64,000 bases of DNA from Saccharibacillus sacchari DSM 19268 (GTDB lineage: Bacteria > Bacillota > Bacilli > Paenibacillales > Paenibacillaceae). The stretch is from the NCBI RefSeq assembly GCF_000585395.1, contig NZ_KK073875.1, positions 3,819,307 to 3,883,306 on the forward strand, given 5' to 3'. This document shows positions 24,597-34,235 of the stretch, one piece after another. Each line of letters begins with the position of its first letter. The stretch's first letter is position 1. Under the pieces are notes generated by a model. The model saw nothing but the letters and a program-made list of their open reading frames with translations. It was not told the DNA's origin and did not search any database. Both the position numbers and the translations under genes were made by a program.

Positions 24597-24627
24597 TTGA
24601 CATGTCTATTTTGATCATTTTTATACT
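24597..24627 (+). promoter_or_regulatory. Promoter of the membrane AraC sensor gene
   Basis: TTGACA (24597-24602) and TATACT (24622-24627) are separated by 19 bp, or 18 bp if TTATAC is taken as the -10. The gene's AGGAGTG and ATG follow within 35 bp. Confidence 0.5.
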
Positions 24628-24657
24628 TTCATGCTTTTTAACTTAGGAGTGATGATA

Positions 24658-26850
24658 ATGAAAAAGAGAATGAAGCTGCATACGCCTTTTTTTCTGAGTT
24701 TGACGCTGATCGCGGTATGCAGCATTCTGGTGCTCTCCGTTGCGATCTTTTTCTGGTACCGGAGCTTAACGATTCAGAACGTCAATAAGGCCAACGAAAG
24801 CGTGTTATTGAATACCGCCAACGTGTATCAAAATTATAAAGACGTCGCCCAAAACTATACGATGGATTTCTATGCGAATCCGAATATCCATGCGCTCATG
24901 ATGAGCGGCGATACCGACTGGAGCGACCAACTTTACAGCGCTTTGAGCCAGATCAAAGGCGCTCTAATCGTCAATCCTTATCTGGAAAATGCCTATATCT
25001 TCGGAACCGAAGAACCTGTGGCGATGTTCGAAAATCTGCCGCTTAGCCTGGATTCCAAAGAAGCATTATTTCGCAAAATTCAGGAGAGCCGAATCGTCGA
25101 GTCACCTTTTTTGTGGACCGCACAGCGAAACGACGGGAGCGACGTGCAGTTGATTACCGTTTTCTACAATGACCGGGCTTTTGCCAACAGCGCCTATTAC
25201 GGCGGCGTTGCGATCACGATCAATCCGGCGGAGCTGCAAAAAAATCTGTTCGTGCAGCAAGGCGAAGATTCTACGCATTACCGAATTCTTGACGAGCACG
25301 GAAATCTGTTGATGCATAGCCCCGGAATTTCGGAAATCGACTCCGAAATGGCGCAGCGTATTATCCAAACGGACGCTTCGGCTGAACATTCTTTCGTTTT
25401 CAAAGGCCATGATGAAGCGAAGCTTATTACCTATGTGCACTCGGAAAAAGACGGCTTATGGTTCGTTTCCGAAACCTCTTATACCAACAGCGTGCGCGAT
25501 ATTTCCAATGCCCGGAACCTGATGATGCTTTTGTGCCTGGCTCTCACTTTTGTCGCGATCGCGATTGCTTTCTGGATCTCGCGCCGTATGTATCAACCGA
25601 TCGATCGGATCTTCGGCAGCATCGTTCATCTGTCAGGCAGCACAGATTCCCCGCAGAGCCGGGATTATCGGATCGTCAATCGCGAACTGGAAACAATCGG
25701 CGAACGGATGGCTCAACTGCGCAAAGAAAACGACGACAGCGCCGTGCTGCATTGGCTGCTTGCTCCCCGCGATGCCGACGGGAGCGGTACGCCGCAGCGT
25801 TTGGCCGAGTTGGAAGGTTCTTATTGCGTATGCGTATTGTCCGCGGAAAAAAGCTGCGACGAGATGTTGACGCTGATTAAGCTAACGTTCGAAGAATGGG
25901 CCAATCTCCGAATCTTCCGCCCGCACCGCCATACCGCCGTGCTGATTGTCAGCGAATTAACGCCGGGGTGTTTGGATGATCCCGAAGCTTTTCAAAAGCG
26001 CTGGAACCAAGTCGAACATTGCGCAGACGCAGCGGGGATTCGTTATACGCTGGGCGTCAGCGGGTTGACCGGTGTCGCGGAACAGCTGAAAGACCGCTAC
26101 GACGAAGCTTGCGACTGTCGACGACATGTAAAATTTCGCAAGCAGCAATCTATGATGTTCGCCGAAGATCTGCTTCCGCTTCATGCAGGGCCGATTCCGG
26201 AAAATCATATGGAACCGATTCGGACGGCCGTGCGCAAGCGGGACGAAGCATCGATCAATCAGGCAGTCGGGCAGCTTTTGTCCGTGACCTGCGAGTATCG
26301 GGCGGAAGCCTCGACGGCTTTTCTCGCCAGCCTGGCTTCGGAGCTGAGTCGTATCGGCGTGAAAAAGGCGGAGCATTGGGATCTCAATCTGCTCGACCTC
26401 TATCCGTTGATCGATCGGATCGAGAACCACGACGAACTGCGGGAATGGCTGGAACATCACTGCCGCGTTGCGAGCGAGAGGCTGGATCGAATCGACGGCC
26501 TGCAAACGCGCAGCCTCGCCGTAGAAGCGGTACGCTATATCGCCGAGCATTACAACGATCCCGAATTGTCCCTCAACGCGCTGGCGGAAAAGCTGTCGAT
26601 CAGTTCGGCGTATCTCAGCCGTTTGATCGCGGACGGAACCGGAAGCAATTTCCCCGAATTAGTGAACCTGCACCGCCTGGAACAGGCCCAGCGGCTGTTA
26701 ATTGGAGAACTTGAACTGGATATTCGCGAGATTGCCAAGCAGGTCGGTTATAACAGCAGCACCTATTTTACGACCCAGTTCAAAAAGCGCTACGGCGTCA
26801 CTCCTTCCAAATGGAGAATCCACCATGTGCTGGAGCATAAAGAACCGTAA
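24658..26850 (+). CDS. Membrane-anchored AraC-type sensor-regulator
   Basis: The 730-residue protein has transmembrane helices at about residues 12-34 and 287-308, flanking an extracellular ~250-residue Cache-like sensor domain. A cytoplasmic linker and a C-terminal AraC double HTH follow (LSLNALAEKLSISSAYLSRL and LDIREIAKQVGYNSSTYFTT). This is the YesS/YtdP layout of Bacillus and Paenibacillus regulators that sense sugars or transporter-bound sugars outside the cell. It stands directly upstream of the ABC transporter genes, so it probably activates them. ATG 24658 follows AGGAGTG; earlier ATGs in frame lack one. Confidence 0.9.
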   Translation: MKKRMKLHTPFFLSLTLIAVCSILVLSVAIFFWYRSLTIQNVNKANESVLLNTANVYQNYKDVAQNYTMDFYANPNIHALMMSGDTDWSDQLYSALSQIKGALIVNPYLENAYIFGTEEPVAMFENLPLSLDSKEALFRKIQESRIVESPFLWTAQRNDGSDVQLITVFYNDRAFANSAYYGGVAITINPAELQKNLFVQQGEDSTHYRILDEHGNLLMHSPGISEIDSEMAQRIIQTDASAEHSFVFKGHDEAKLITYVHSEKDGLWFVSETSYTNSVRDISNARNLMMLLCLALTFVAIAIAFWISRRMYQPIDRIFGSIVHLSGSTDSPQSRDYRIVNRELETIGERMAQLRKENDDSAVLHWLLAPRDADGSGTPQRLAELEGSYCVCVLSAEKSCDEMLTLIKLTFEEWANLRIFRPHRHTAVLIVSELTPGCLDDPEAFQKRWNQVEHCADAAGIRYTLGVSGLTGVAEQLKDRYDEACDCRRHVKFRKQQSMMFAEDLLPLHAGPIPENHMEPIRTAVRKRDEASINQAVGQLLSVTCEYRAEASTAFLASLASELSRIGVKKAEHWDLNLLDLYPLIDRIENHDELREWLEHHCRVASERLDRIDGLQTRSLAVEAVRYIAEHYNDPELSLNALAEKLSISSAYLSRLIADGTGSNFPELVNLHRLEQAQRLLIGELELDIREIAKQVGYNSSTYFTTQFKKRYGVTPSKWRIHHVLEHKEP

Positions 26851-26855
26851 TGCTT

Positions 26856-26931
26856 GCTTAAGGCAGCTTAAGTTCAAAAAAATGATGCTTTTTTCGTTTT
26901 GTTAAGCCCGTTTTTTCGCGATTTGTTAAGC
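26856..26931. promoter_or_regulatory. Four GCTTAA(G)-type boxes upstream of the transporter operon
   Basis: GCTTAAG occurs at 26856-26862 and 26866-26872 (10 bp apart, one helical turn). The complementary GTTAAGC occurs at 26901-26907 and 26925-26931. Repeated half-sites with helical phasing are typical of AraC-family binding. Confidence 0.5.
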
Positions 26932-26946
26932 TTTATCTCTTTATTT

Positions 26947-26960
26947 TGATAGCGCTTACA
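26947..26960. promoter_or_regulatory. cre-like site upstream of the ABC transporter operon
   Basis: TGATAGCGCTTACA matches the cre consensus except for one A-to-T change. It lies 70 bp ahead of the first permease ATG. Confidence 0.55.
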
Positions 26961-27030
26961 TATTTCTCGGGCTTATGCTGATGACGTTACGAATCCAACA
27001 CGTCAAAACGAAAAAAGGAGTGAAACGTCG

Positions 27031-28011
27031 ATGGTGCAACAAGCTACGCCGCGTGACACGAACGATCGTCTCGCCAAGCGTCAGGCTGTAAGCTTCGGTC
27101 GGCTGCGAAAGTCGATCGGAAGAGATGCTCCCTTATACTTGCTGGCGCTGCCGGGAATCGCGGTTCTGATCCTGTTCGCCTACCTGCCGATGAGCGGACT
27201 GATCCTCGTATTCAAGAACTACAACTTCAATGACGGCATCTTCGGCAGCCCCTGGGCAGGATTCGCCAACTTCGAGTTCTTTTTCTCCAGTATGGAAGAT
27301 GCGATTCGAGCAACGCGAAACACGGTCATGCTGAACGTGCTGTACATGTTGACCGGTACCTTTTTCTCCGTCGCGATCGCGATCGTATTGAATGAAATGC
27401 GCAGCAAATGGTTCGTCAAAATCACGCAAAGCGTCATGTTCTTCCCCTACTTTATTTCGTGGATCATCATCGGCGCGATTCTGTTCTCCCTGCTGGACTA
27501 CGATAAAGGCATCTTGAACCAATCGCTTGCCGCATTAGGATTAAGCCAGGTCGATTGGTATTCGAGTCCATGGCTGTTCATGGTCATTCTGGTGCTAGCG
27601 AACATCTGGAAAAGTGCCGGCTACGGCGCCATCATCTACTATGCAGTGCTTCAGGGTATCGACACCTCCTACTATGAAGCGGCCCGGATCGACGGCGCTT
27701 CGCGGTGGCAGATTATCATGCGGATCACGCTGCCGATGCTGATTCCGTCTATTATCCTGATGAGCCTGCTCAGCATCGGCGGCATGCTCAAAGGCGATCT
27801 CAGCATGATCATGGGCGTTACCTTCCTGAATCCTTTGCTGCTGCCGACCACCGATATCATCGACGTGTACGTCTACCGTACCGCGATCCGTTCCGGCGAA
27901 TTCGGCTTCGCGTCGGCGATTACGTTGTACCAATCCGTATTCGGCTTCATTCTGGTGCTGGTCGCCAACAAAATGGCAGGTTGGTACGACAAAGACAGCA
28001 AACTCTTCTAG
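27031..28011 (+). CDS. LplB-type sugar ABC transporter permease
   Basis: The 326-residue membrane protein has six predicted helices, an N-terminal APLYLLALPGIAVLILFAYLPM span and the cytoplasmic EAA loop YYEAARIDGASRWQIIMRITLP (starting near residue 213), which docks to the ATPase. It belongs to the binding-protein-dependent carbohydrate uptake group 1, LplB/YtcP partners. The AAAGGAG upstream of the ATG is optimal. It is the first gene of a three-component operon with no ATPase. Such systems usually share MsmX/UgpC from elsewhere. The substrate is inferred to be a pectin or rhamnogalacturonan oligosaccharide from the neighbours. Confidence 0.92.
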   Translation: MVQQATPRDTNDRLAKRQAVSFGRLRKSIGRDAPLYLLALPGIAVLILFAYLPMSGLILVFKNYNFNDGIFGSPWAGFANFEFFFSSMEDAIRATRNTVMLNVLYMLTGTFFSVAIAIVLNEMRSKWFVKITQSVMFFPYFISWIIIGAILFSLLDYDKGILNQSLAALGLSQVDWYSSPWLFMVILVLANIWKSAGYGAIIYYAVLQGIDTSYYEAARIDGASRWQIIMRITLPMLIPSIILMSLLSIGGMLKGDLSMIMGVTFLNPLLLPTTDIIDVYVYRTAIRSGEFGFASAITLYQSVFGFILVLVANKMAGWYDKDSKLF

Positions 28012-28023
28012 GAGGTGAAAAGC

Positions 28024-28908
28024 ATGCCCAAGGCTGAAAACAAAGGCTTATTGATCTTTTTCTATGTCTGCATCGCCGTATTTTCCGTGATTTGCTTCGC
28101 TCCGTTCGTTCTGGCCGTCTCCGGCTCGTTATCGACCGAGTCCCGGATCGCGGCGGAAGGTTACTCGTTCTGGCCGCGCGGCTTTTCGCTGGAGACGTAT
28201 CAGTTTTTGTTCGGCTCCAAACTGGAACAGATCGTGCGCGCCTACGCCGTTTCGTTGACCGTGACCGTGCTGGGCACCGTGTCGGCGGTTCTGGTCACGA
28301 CGGCGTACGCCTATGTGGTTTCCGTCAAAAGTTTCCGCTTCCGCAACGTCTTTGCCTTTTTCGCCTACTTCACCATGTTGTTCAGCGGCGGCACGCTCCC
28401 TTGGTATCTGCTCAGCACGAAATACTATCATCTCGACGACAAGCTGATCGGTCTGATCGTTCCTTACCTGCTTAGCGTGTTCCTGATGTTCCTGATGACC
28501 AACTATTTCCGCAGCATTCCGCACGAGATCGTGGAATCGGCGCAGATTGACGGTGCCGGACATCTGCGCATTTTTATCCGGATTATGCTCCCGCTCGGGC
28601 GGGTCGGCGTGGTCACCATTTCCCTGTTCTACGCGCTGCAATATTGGAACGACTTCTACCTGCCGCTGATGCTGGTCACCGACGAACGGCTGTACACGAT
28701 CCAATATCTGATGTACACCATGATGGCTAACATCCAGTTCCTCGCTTCCGGCAACGCCGCGCAGGTCGGCGGAGCGATCATCGCCCCGCCGCTCGAGACG
28801 GCCAAGATGGCCATGACCTGTCTGACCGTGCTGCCGATCGCGATTTTGTATCCGTTTCTTCAAGGCTTTTTCGTCAAAGGGATCGTGGTCGGCTCGGTCA
28901 AAGGTTGA
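28024..28908 (+). CDS. LplC/YtcP-type sugar ABC transporter permease
   Basis: The 294-residue six-helix permease has the EAA loop IVESAQIDGAGHLRIFIRIM (near residue 175) and the C-terminal GFFVKGIVVGSVKG typical of YtcP/LplC. It starts 12 bp after the first permease gene with GGAGGTG placed for ATG 28024; an earlier in-frame GTG falls inside that ribosome site. It pairs with the preceding permease to form the transmembrane channel. Confidence 0.92.
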   Translation: MPKAENKGLLIFFYVCIAVFSVICFAPFVLAVSGSLSTESRIAAEGYSFWPRGFSLETYQFLFGSKLEQIVRAYAVSLTVTVLGTVSAVLVTTAYAYVVSVKSFRFRNVFAFFAYFTMLFSGGTLPWYLLSTKYYHLDDKLIGLIVPYLLSVFLMFLMTNYFRSIPHEIVESAQIDGAGHLRIFIRIMLPLGRVGVVTISLFYALQYWNDFYLPLMLVTDERLYTIQYLMYTMMANIQFLASGNAAQVGGAIIAPPLETAKMAMTCLTVLPIAILYPFLQGFFVKGIVVGSVKG

Positions 28909-28961
28909 TCTAGGGGCATCGCGATTGAATCTTCAACTACATTAGGGAGGTTGGTTGATTT

Positions 28962-30488
28962 ATGTTCAGAAAAAAAGGCTGGCTCGGCTTGCTGATGACT
29001 GCGGTTCTGCTGCTTGGCGCGTGTTCGCAAGGCGGAGGTGAAGCGACGACCGGAACGGGCGGCAACGACGCAAATCCGACGGACGCGTCCGGTAACGAAG
29101 CAAGCGGCGAGTTGGCTCCGGCCAAGCTCAAGATCGTGCTGTACGGAGACGAGTCCAACCGGATGAAGGAATTGGCGAAGACGGAGTTTTACGACCGCAT
29201 CAAGCAGGAAATCAACGCCGAAGTCGAGTTCCAGTTCCTGCCGTGGACCGAATACGCGGGCGGCAAGACGGATCTGATGCTCTCCACGGGCGAAGATTTC
29301 GCGACCTATACCGACGCCAACTACATGGTCAAATCGGTTGCCAAAGGTCTGTACGCGGATCTCACCCCCTATACGGAAGCTTCCGCCGATCTGAGCAAAA
29401 CGGTAGACGAAGCTTCGTTCAAAGCCTTCCAATTGGGCGGCAAACAGTATGCGATTCCGGTAGGCAACAAACCCAATTCCGCCGAGTTTTACAGCGTGCT
29501 CGTCCGTCAGGACCTGCTGGAAGAAGTCGGCATGAGCGAAGTGACTTCGCTTGCGCAGCTGGAGGAATATTACGATAAAGCCCATGCCGCCCATCCCGAG
29601 CTGATCGGTTACGCCGGAGTCGATGCGCGCCGAATGCTGCTATACGACTACACGGACAAAAATCTGTATTGGCAAAACGACTTTGTCGCATTGGACGAAT
29701 CGGCGCAGGATGATCAGATCCTCAATTGGTTCGAGTCCGAAGAATTCAAGAAATATGCGGATCTGATGCGCGGTTGGTACGAAAAAGGCATCATCCCGAA
29801 ATACGCCGCCACCAACGTCCCGCAGCTGCAATCCGACTGGAATTCCGGCAAAGCGATGTTCTGGGCCGGTACGGCGGCGCGTCCGTTCGAAGGCGCGGCG
29901 ACGATCTCCCAAGCCGTGCCGGACGCCAAGCTGGTCAATTACTTCCTCGGCGAAGGTCGTTCGAAGATCAGCCGCGGCACGTATAGCACCGCCTTCTTCG
30001 TTTCCTCGGCCGCGAAAGATCCGGAACGTTACGTGATGTTTTTCAACCTGCTGCAAAAAGATCAGGAACTTTACGACCTGTTCGCTTACGGGATCGAAGG
30101 AACGGATTATACGCTGGACGAGAACGATCGGATCACCCGTCTGACAACCGATTCGTTGATCCCCGACTGGTTGCTGATGAATAAGAACTTTATCCGTTTC
30201 GATAACAGCGTGCCGGACGATTTTATCGCCGAATACAAAGCTTGGGACGACGACGCGATCATTTCGAAAGGCGCGGGCTTCAACTTCGACAACACGCCGG
30301 TTAAAAACGAAGAAACCAAGCTGAACGGCGTATTGACCGAATACCTGGCTCCGATCGGCAGCGGCTTCGTCGACTATGAGACGGGCTATCCGAAAGCGCT
30401 GGAACGGCTCAAATCGGCAGGCATCGACAAGTATATCGCGGAATATCAGAAGCAATTCTCGGCGTGGTACGCGGAGCAGAATCAATAA
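28962..30488 (+). CDS. Sugar-binding lipoprotein of the ABC transporter (LplA-type)
   Basis: The 508-residue protein has a lipoprotein signal (MFRKKGWLGLLMTAVLLLGAC, lipobox LGAC with Cys at ~21) and a low-complexity Gly/Thr/Ser/Glu linker. The family-1 extracellular binding domain follows, with a calcium-like DENDR..RLTTDSLIPDWL segment. It is about 60 residues longer than typical maltose-binding proteins, as is usual for LplA. It is anchored outside the membrane and delivers the sugar to the two permeases. GGGAGG precedes the ATG. Confidence 0.92.
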   Translation: MFRKKGWLGLLMTAVLLLGACSQGGGEATTGTGGNDANPTDASGNEASGELAPAKLKIVLYGDESNRMKELAKTEFYDRIKQEINAEVEFQFLPWTEYAGGKTDLMLSTGEDFATYTDANYMVKSVAKGLYADLTPYTEASADLSKTVDEASFKAFQLGGKQYAIPVGNKPNSAEFYSVLVRQDLLEEVGMSEVTSLAQLEEYYDKAHAAHPELIGYAGVDARRMLLYDYTDKNLYWQNDFVALDESAQDDQILNWFESEEFKKYADLMRGWYEKGIIPKYAATNVPQLQSDWNSGKAMFWAGTAARPFEGAATISQAVPDAKLVNYFLGEGRSKISRGTYSTAFFVSSAAKDPERYVMFFNLLQKDQELYDLFAYGIEGTDYTLDENDRITRLTTDSLIPDWLLMNKNFIRFDNSVPDDFIAEYKAWDDDAIISKGAGFNFDNTPVKNEETKLNGVLTEYLAPIGSGFVDYETGYPKALERLKSAGIDKYIAEYQKQFSAWYAEQNQ

Positions 30489-30549
30489 AGGACGGAAAGA
30501 ACGCAAAGACCCTTTTCGAGGGAAAAGGAAATATGAGGGGTATTGAATC

Positions 30550-31566
30550 ATGATCCATAACGATGTCGAGCTTTACAATGTGCAGGGCTTGATCGAAGAC
30601 GGCAAAGGCGGCTTTCGCTTGAGCCGCCTGCCTGTCGAGGTTCGAGCGAAGGTGAATGAACGGGCGCAATTTGCTTGCTTATCGGGGAGCGGCGTGGAAA
30701 TCCGGTTTCGATTGCTGGGAGAACAGGCAACTTTGATCCTTGCACGCGATTCTGTGCCGGATGATGTATCGCCTTACGGCATAGCCGAGGTGTATATCGG
30801 TTCTTTTCAAGGATCGTATCACGCGTCGCCGCAGGCGGTGACCACGAATAAGACGCGCATCACGATTACCCGCCAAGATCTCGAACGCGTTCAAAGCAAT
30901 TGGAATACGGAAAAACAGCCTTTTGACTCTGAGTTGGTTCGGGTATTGCTTCCTTATGATTGGGCTAACCGGCTTTACGATATCGAAGGCGACGTTGCCC
31001 CTCCGCTGCCTGACCAAGTTCCGTCCGAACGTTACCTTGCCTACGGTTCGTCGATCACGCACGGCGGCAGCGCTTCTCTCCATTCGGCTGCTTATGCAAG
31101 CAGGTTGGCCGAAAAGCTTCAGATGGATCTGATCAATCTGGGCATGGCGGGAAGCGCTCAAATGGATCTTGCGTTAGCCGAATATATCGCCCGTCGCCAA
31201 GATTGGAATATCGCAACGCTTGAGATGGGCGTCAACTTGACCGACTGGCCGATCGAACGTTTCCGCGAAACGGCGGAAGCTTTCGTGCGAACTATCGCGG
31301 AAGCGCATCCCGAGCGTTGGATCTTTTGCACGGACATCATCCGCAATCGCCATGATGATGCCGGAAGCGGCGTCAATGATGCGTTTCGGGAAGCCGTAAC
31401 GGACATCGTGAGCAATCTGGCGTCTCCGCGAGTGATTTACGTAAACGGACTGAAACTGCTGAGCACGATCACCGGCTTGAGTTCGGACGGGCTGCATCCT
31501 TCCGATCGAGGTTTCTCCGAAATCGCCGATTGTTGGCATGAACGAATCGTGCAGACGATTCTATGA
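30550..31566 (+). CDS. SGNH/GDSL-family carbohydrate esterase
   Basis: The 338-residue protein has an N-terminal ~160-residue beta-sandwich and a C-terminal SGNH domain. Its blocks are YLAYGSSITHGG (block I Ser), INLGMAGSAQMD (block II Gly), EMGVNLTD (block III Asn) and SDGLHPSDRG (block V Asp-His). This two-domain layout resembles CE2/CE3-like deacetylases. No signal peptide is visible. Following the transporter genes by 61 bp, it likely removes acetyl groups from imported oligosaccharides. A terminator follows, so it closes the operon. Confidence 0.82.
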   Translation: MIHNDVELYNVQGLIEDGKGGFRLSRLPVEVRAKVNERAQFACLSGSGVEIRFRLLGEQATLILARDSVPDDVSPYGIAEVYIGSFQGSYHASPQAVTTNKTRITITRQDLERVQSNWNTEKQPFDSELVRVLLPYDWANRLYDIEGDVAPPLPDQVPSERYLAYGSSITHGGSASLHSAAYASRLAEKLQMDLINLGMAGSAQMDLALAEYIARRQDWNIATLEMGVNLTDWPIERFRETAEAFVRTIAEAHPERWIFCTDIIRNRHDDAGSGVNDAFREAVTDIVSNLASPRVIYVNGLKLLSTITGLSSDGLHPSDRGFSEIADCWHERIVQTIL

Positions 31567-31586
31567 TCAGGCGTATTAACCAATCG

Positions 31587-31626
31587 AAAAACGCGCTTTC
31601 CGACTTGGGAAGGCGCGTTTTGTTTT
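31587..31626. terminator. Terminator between SGNH esterase and MocR genes
   Basis: AAAACGCGC (31588-31596) pairs with GCGCGTTTT (31613-31621), followed by TTTT on the plus strand and A-rich on the other. Confidence 0.8.
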
Positions 31627-31647
31627 CGTTTTTGAACGAAGAGCTGC

Positions 31648-33174
31648 TTACTGCCTTCGTATTCGCTGGATATCCCATGCCGCAGCCAATATCTTCACGC
31701 CTTCCTCGATCGCCGCTTCATTCGCTCCCGCGTATCCAAGCAGCACCTGCGCTTGGTCCGAAGCAGTTGGAGGATCGATATAACAATCGGCTACCGGGTA
31801 GACTCTGACTCCCCATTTTTCCGCAGCACCAATCAACTCCTGTTCGGTCATTCCGTTATTCGGTTCCAGCAACAGGTGTAGGCCGGAGGCCGCGCCGATG
31901 ATCCGCACCTTTTGATTCATGTAAGTTCGAATAGACGCCAGCAACGCCAAGTATCTTTTTTTGTACAAATTCCGCATTCGATTGAGATGTCTGGCCCACT
32001 CCCCGCTCTGCATGAACAACGCCAACGTATATTGATCCAATCTCGAAGTCGTTTGTTTATAATGCTGCCCCTTTGCCTGATAAGCGTTCATTAACTTGTC
32101 GGGAAGCACCAGATAGCCGATGCGTACCGAAGGCATAAGCGATTTTGAAAATGTGCCGACATAAACCGTATTGCCGTGGTTGTCCAAACTATGCAAAGAA
32201 GGAATCGGCCGTCCCTCGTAGCGAAATTCGCTGTCGTAATCGTCCTCGATGATCGTTCCGCCCGCAGACCGCGCCCATTCGATCAATTCCAGTCGCCGGG
32301 ATACGGACATTACCGTGCCGGTCGGGAATTGATGGGACGGCGTGACGTAGACGGCTTGCACCCCGCCCTGCCTAAGTTCATGTACGCGTATGCCCGATTC
32401 GTCCAAGTTTGCGGCAAACGGAGATCGACCGCAATCCTCGAAAATCTTGCGCATTCGCACATATCCCGGCTCTTCCATTCCGTATCTCGCTTCGCGCCCG
32501 ATCAACCGGCATAACAAGTCCATCAACCACTGCGTGCCTGCGCCGATCACGATTTGTTCAGGCAAGCAGCTTACCCCGCGAGACTGGTACAGATACTCGG
32601 CGATTTGTTGTCTCAATTCGATCTCTCCTTGCTGATCGCCGTGTTGGAAAAGACGCGCATGCTCGGGAGATAGGCTTTTCATCAGAAACTGGCGCCATAA
32701 GCGATACGGAAAATGCCGCGTATCGACGTCGCCGTATCTAAAGTCGCATAAAGGCTCGTTGGCGGCTTTCGCGGATTCAGCCACGTCTCCGACATCCAAA
32801 GCCGAGCCGTCGGAATCCCATCGGTTTTTATCCTGGTTCAAATGGGCGATTTCGAACTTTTCGATATTGGATTTTCCGCTTCTCGGTTCTTCTTCGCTCT
32901 CGGGCAGCTCGGATACGAACAAGCCTCGCCGCGGTTCGCTGTGCAGGTAACCTTCCGCAAGCAGCTGCTGATAAGCGGCATCCACCGTATTCCGACTGAC
33001 ATTCAGATGATCGGCCAGCCGGCGCTGAGACGGTAATTTGCTGCCCGAAGAAATTCTGCCTGCGCGGATTTCCGTTCTTATATGCGCGTACAACTGCTCG
33101 TAGATCGGTTGTTTTCGCTTCAAATCCCATATTCCGTTCGGATGCTCTGCCAACAGCGGTGTAAGCTCCAACAT
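31648..33174 (-). CDS. MocR/PdxR-type regulator (GntR HTH plus aminotransferase domain)
   Basis: The 508-residue protein has an N-terminal GntR winged helix (PIYEQLYAHIRTEIRAGRIS, then KLPSQRRLADHLNVSRNTVD) and a C-terminal type I PLP fold. The PLP lysine is in GTFSKSLMPSVRIGYL (~320) and the phosphate site upstream. MocR proteins regulate PLP, GABA, taurine or amino-acid genes through an aldimine effector. ATG 33174 is preferred to TTG 33180 because the AAGGGG site is then about 10 bp away. It diverges from an aldolase and an exporter, which are its probable targets. Confidence 0.9.
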   Translation of the reverse strand: MLELTPLLAEHPNGIWDLKRKQPIYEQLYAHIRTEIRAGRISSGSKLPSQRRLADHLNVSRNTVDAAYQQLLAEGYLHSEPRRGLFVSELPESEEEPRSGKSNIEKFEIAHLNQDKNRWDSDGSALDVGDVAESAKAANEPLCDFRYGDVDTRHFPYRLWRQFLMKSLSPEHARLFQHGDQQGEIELRQQIAEYLYQSRGVSCLPEQIVIGAGTQWLMDLLCRLIGREARYGMEEPGYVRMRKIFEDCGRSPFAANLDESGIRVHELRQGGVQAVYVTPSHQFPTGTVMSVSRRLELIEWARSAGGTIIEDDYDSEFRYEGRPIPSLHSLDNHGNTVYVGTFSKSLMPSVRIGYLVLPDKLMNAYQAKGQHYKQTTSRLDQYTLALFMQSGEWARHLNRMRNLYKKRYLALLASIRTYMNQKVRIIGAASGLHLLLEPNNGMTEQELIGAAEKWGVRVYPVADCYIDPPTASDQAQVLLGYAGANEAAIEEGVKILAAAWDIQRIRRQ

Positions 33175-33213
33175 CTGCAACTGGCCCCTTCCGTTTCATT
33201 GAAACTGGTTCTA

Positions 33214-33242
33214 TTGAACAAGCCAGCTTATCTATATACTAT
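33214..33242 (+). promoter_or_regulatory. Promoter of the DapA-like/EamA unit
   Basis: TTGAAC (33214-33219) and TACTAT (33237-33242) are 17 bp apart, between the divergent MocR gene and the aldolase gene. ATTGAA is repeated at 33198 and 33213, a direct-repeat pattern of the kind used by MocR proteins. Confidence 0.45.
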
Positions 33243-33275
33243 ACGAAATGAAAACAGAAATGGGAGTGTTGGGTT

Positions 33276-34160
33276 ATGTTCAAGGGGTTATCTGCTTTTC
33301 CGCTTACGCCGTTTAAGGAGGAGCATGTAGACGAGCATGCTTTTCTAGCTTTGCTTGGCCGTTTGGTTGAAGCTAACGTGGATTCGATCGGCGTACTTGG
33401 TTCTACCGGCAGTTACATGTACCTCAGCCGGGAAGAACGTCGGCGGGTGATCGAATTATCGGTTCGCGAAGCTGGAACTATTCCGATCATGGCGAGTATT
33501 AGCGAGCTTCGTCTGCGCGACGTGCTGGCGTTGGCGGAAGATGCGCAACAAGCCGGGGCAAGTGCCGTACTGCTTGCTCCCGTGTCGTACCAACCGCTTG
33601 GGGAAGAAGAAGCCTACTCGCTATATGAAGAGGTTTCCCGCCATGCGTCCGTTCCGATCTGCGTCTACGACAATCCCCGCACCACAAGGTTTACGTTCAG
33701 CGACGAGCTGCATGGACGAATCGCGGCTTTGCCTCATGTGCAGTCGATCAAGATTCCCGGCGTTGCGGCCGACGGCATCGAGGCCAAAGAGCACATCGAC
33801 CGTCTGCGTTCGGTCGTGCCTGCGAAGTTCGCGCTCGGCATCAGCGGCGACGATTGCGCGGCAACGGGGCTGACTGCGGGCTGCGACGTCTGGTATTCGG
33901 TATTGGGCGGTCTGTTCCCGCGAATTTGCCTTGAGCTGACCCGTCATGCCCAAGCAAGGCGAGCGGACGAAGCTCTTCGCGTCTCCGCGCAGTTGGCTCC
34001 GGTCTGGTCGCTCTTCAAACGTTACGGCAGCGTGCGCACCGCTGCGGCAATCGCTATCCGTCAAGGCTGGATGAGCGCGCCGGGCCTGCCTCTTCCGCTT
34101 GCTCCCGTTCCGGCTTCCGAGATCGGGCGGATTGTCGACTGCCTGGATGCTTTATCCTAA
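33276..34160 (+). CDS. DapA-family Schiff-base aldolase/lyase
   Basis: The 294-residue TIM-barrel protein has the family motifs GVLGSTGSYMYLSREERRRV (residues ~38-57), VYDNPRTTRF with the catalytic Tyr (~133) and SIKIPG with the Schiff-base Lys (~160). The usual GTTGE entry of DapA is here GSTGS, so lysine biosynthesis is unlikely. Candidate activities include keto-acid-sugar or hydroxyproline-type lyases. It is controlled by a MocR protein and followed by an exporter, so it may degrade or make an amino-acid-like compound. The substrate is unknown. Confidence 0.8.
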   Translation: MFKGLSAFPLTPFKEEHVDEHAFLALLGRLVEANVDSIGVLGSTGSYMYLSREERRRVIELSVREAGTIPIMASISELRLRDVLALAEDAQQAGASAVLLAPVSYQPLGEEEAYSLYEEVSRHASVPICVYDNPRTTRFTFSDELHGRIAALPHVQSIKIPGVAADGIEAKEHIDRLRSVVPAKFALGISGDDCAATGLTAGCDVWYSVLGGLFPRICLELTRHAQARRADEALRVSAQLAPVWSLFKRYGSVRTAAAIAIRQGWMSAPGLPLPLAPVPASEIGRIVDCLDALS

Positions 34161-34235
34161 TCTATATGAAGGAAAACAGCGCCTATAGCGCGAATGAAGC
34201 ATGGAGAGATTGATTGAGGAGGTTTAAGTCAAGTC

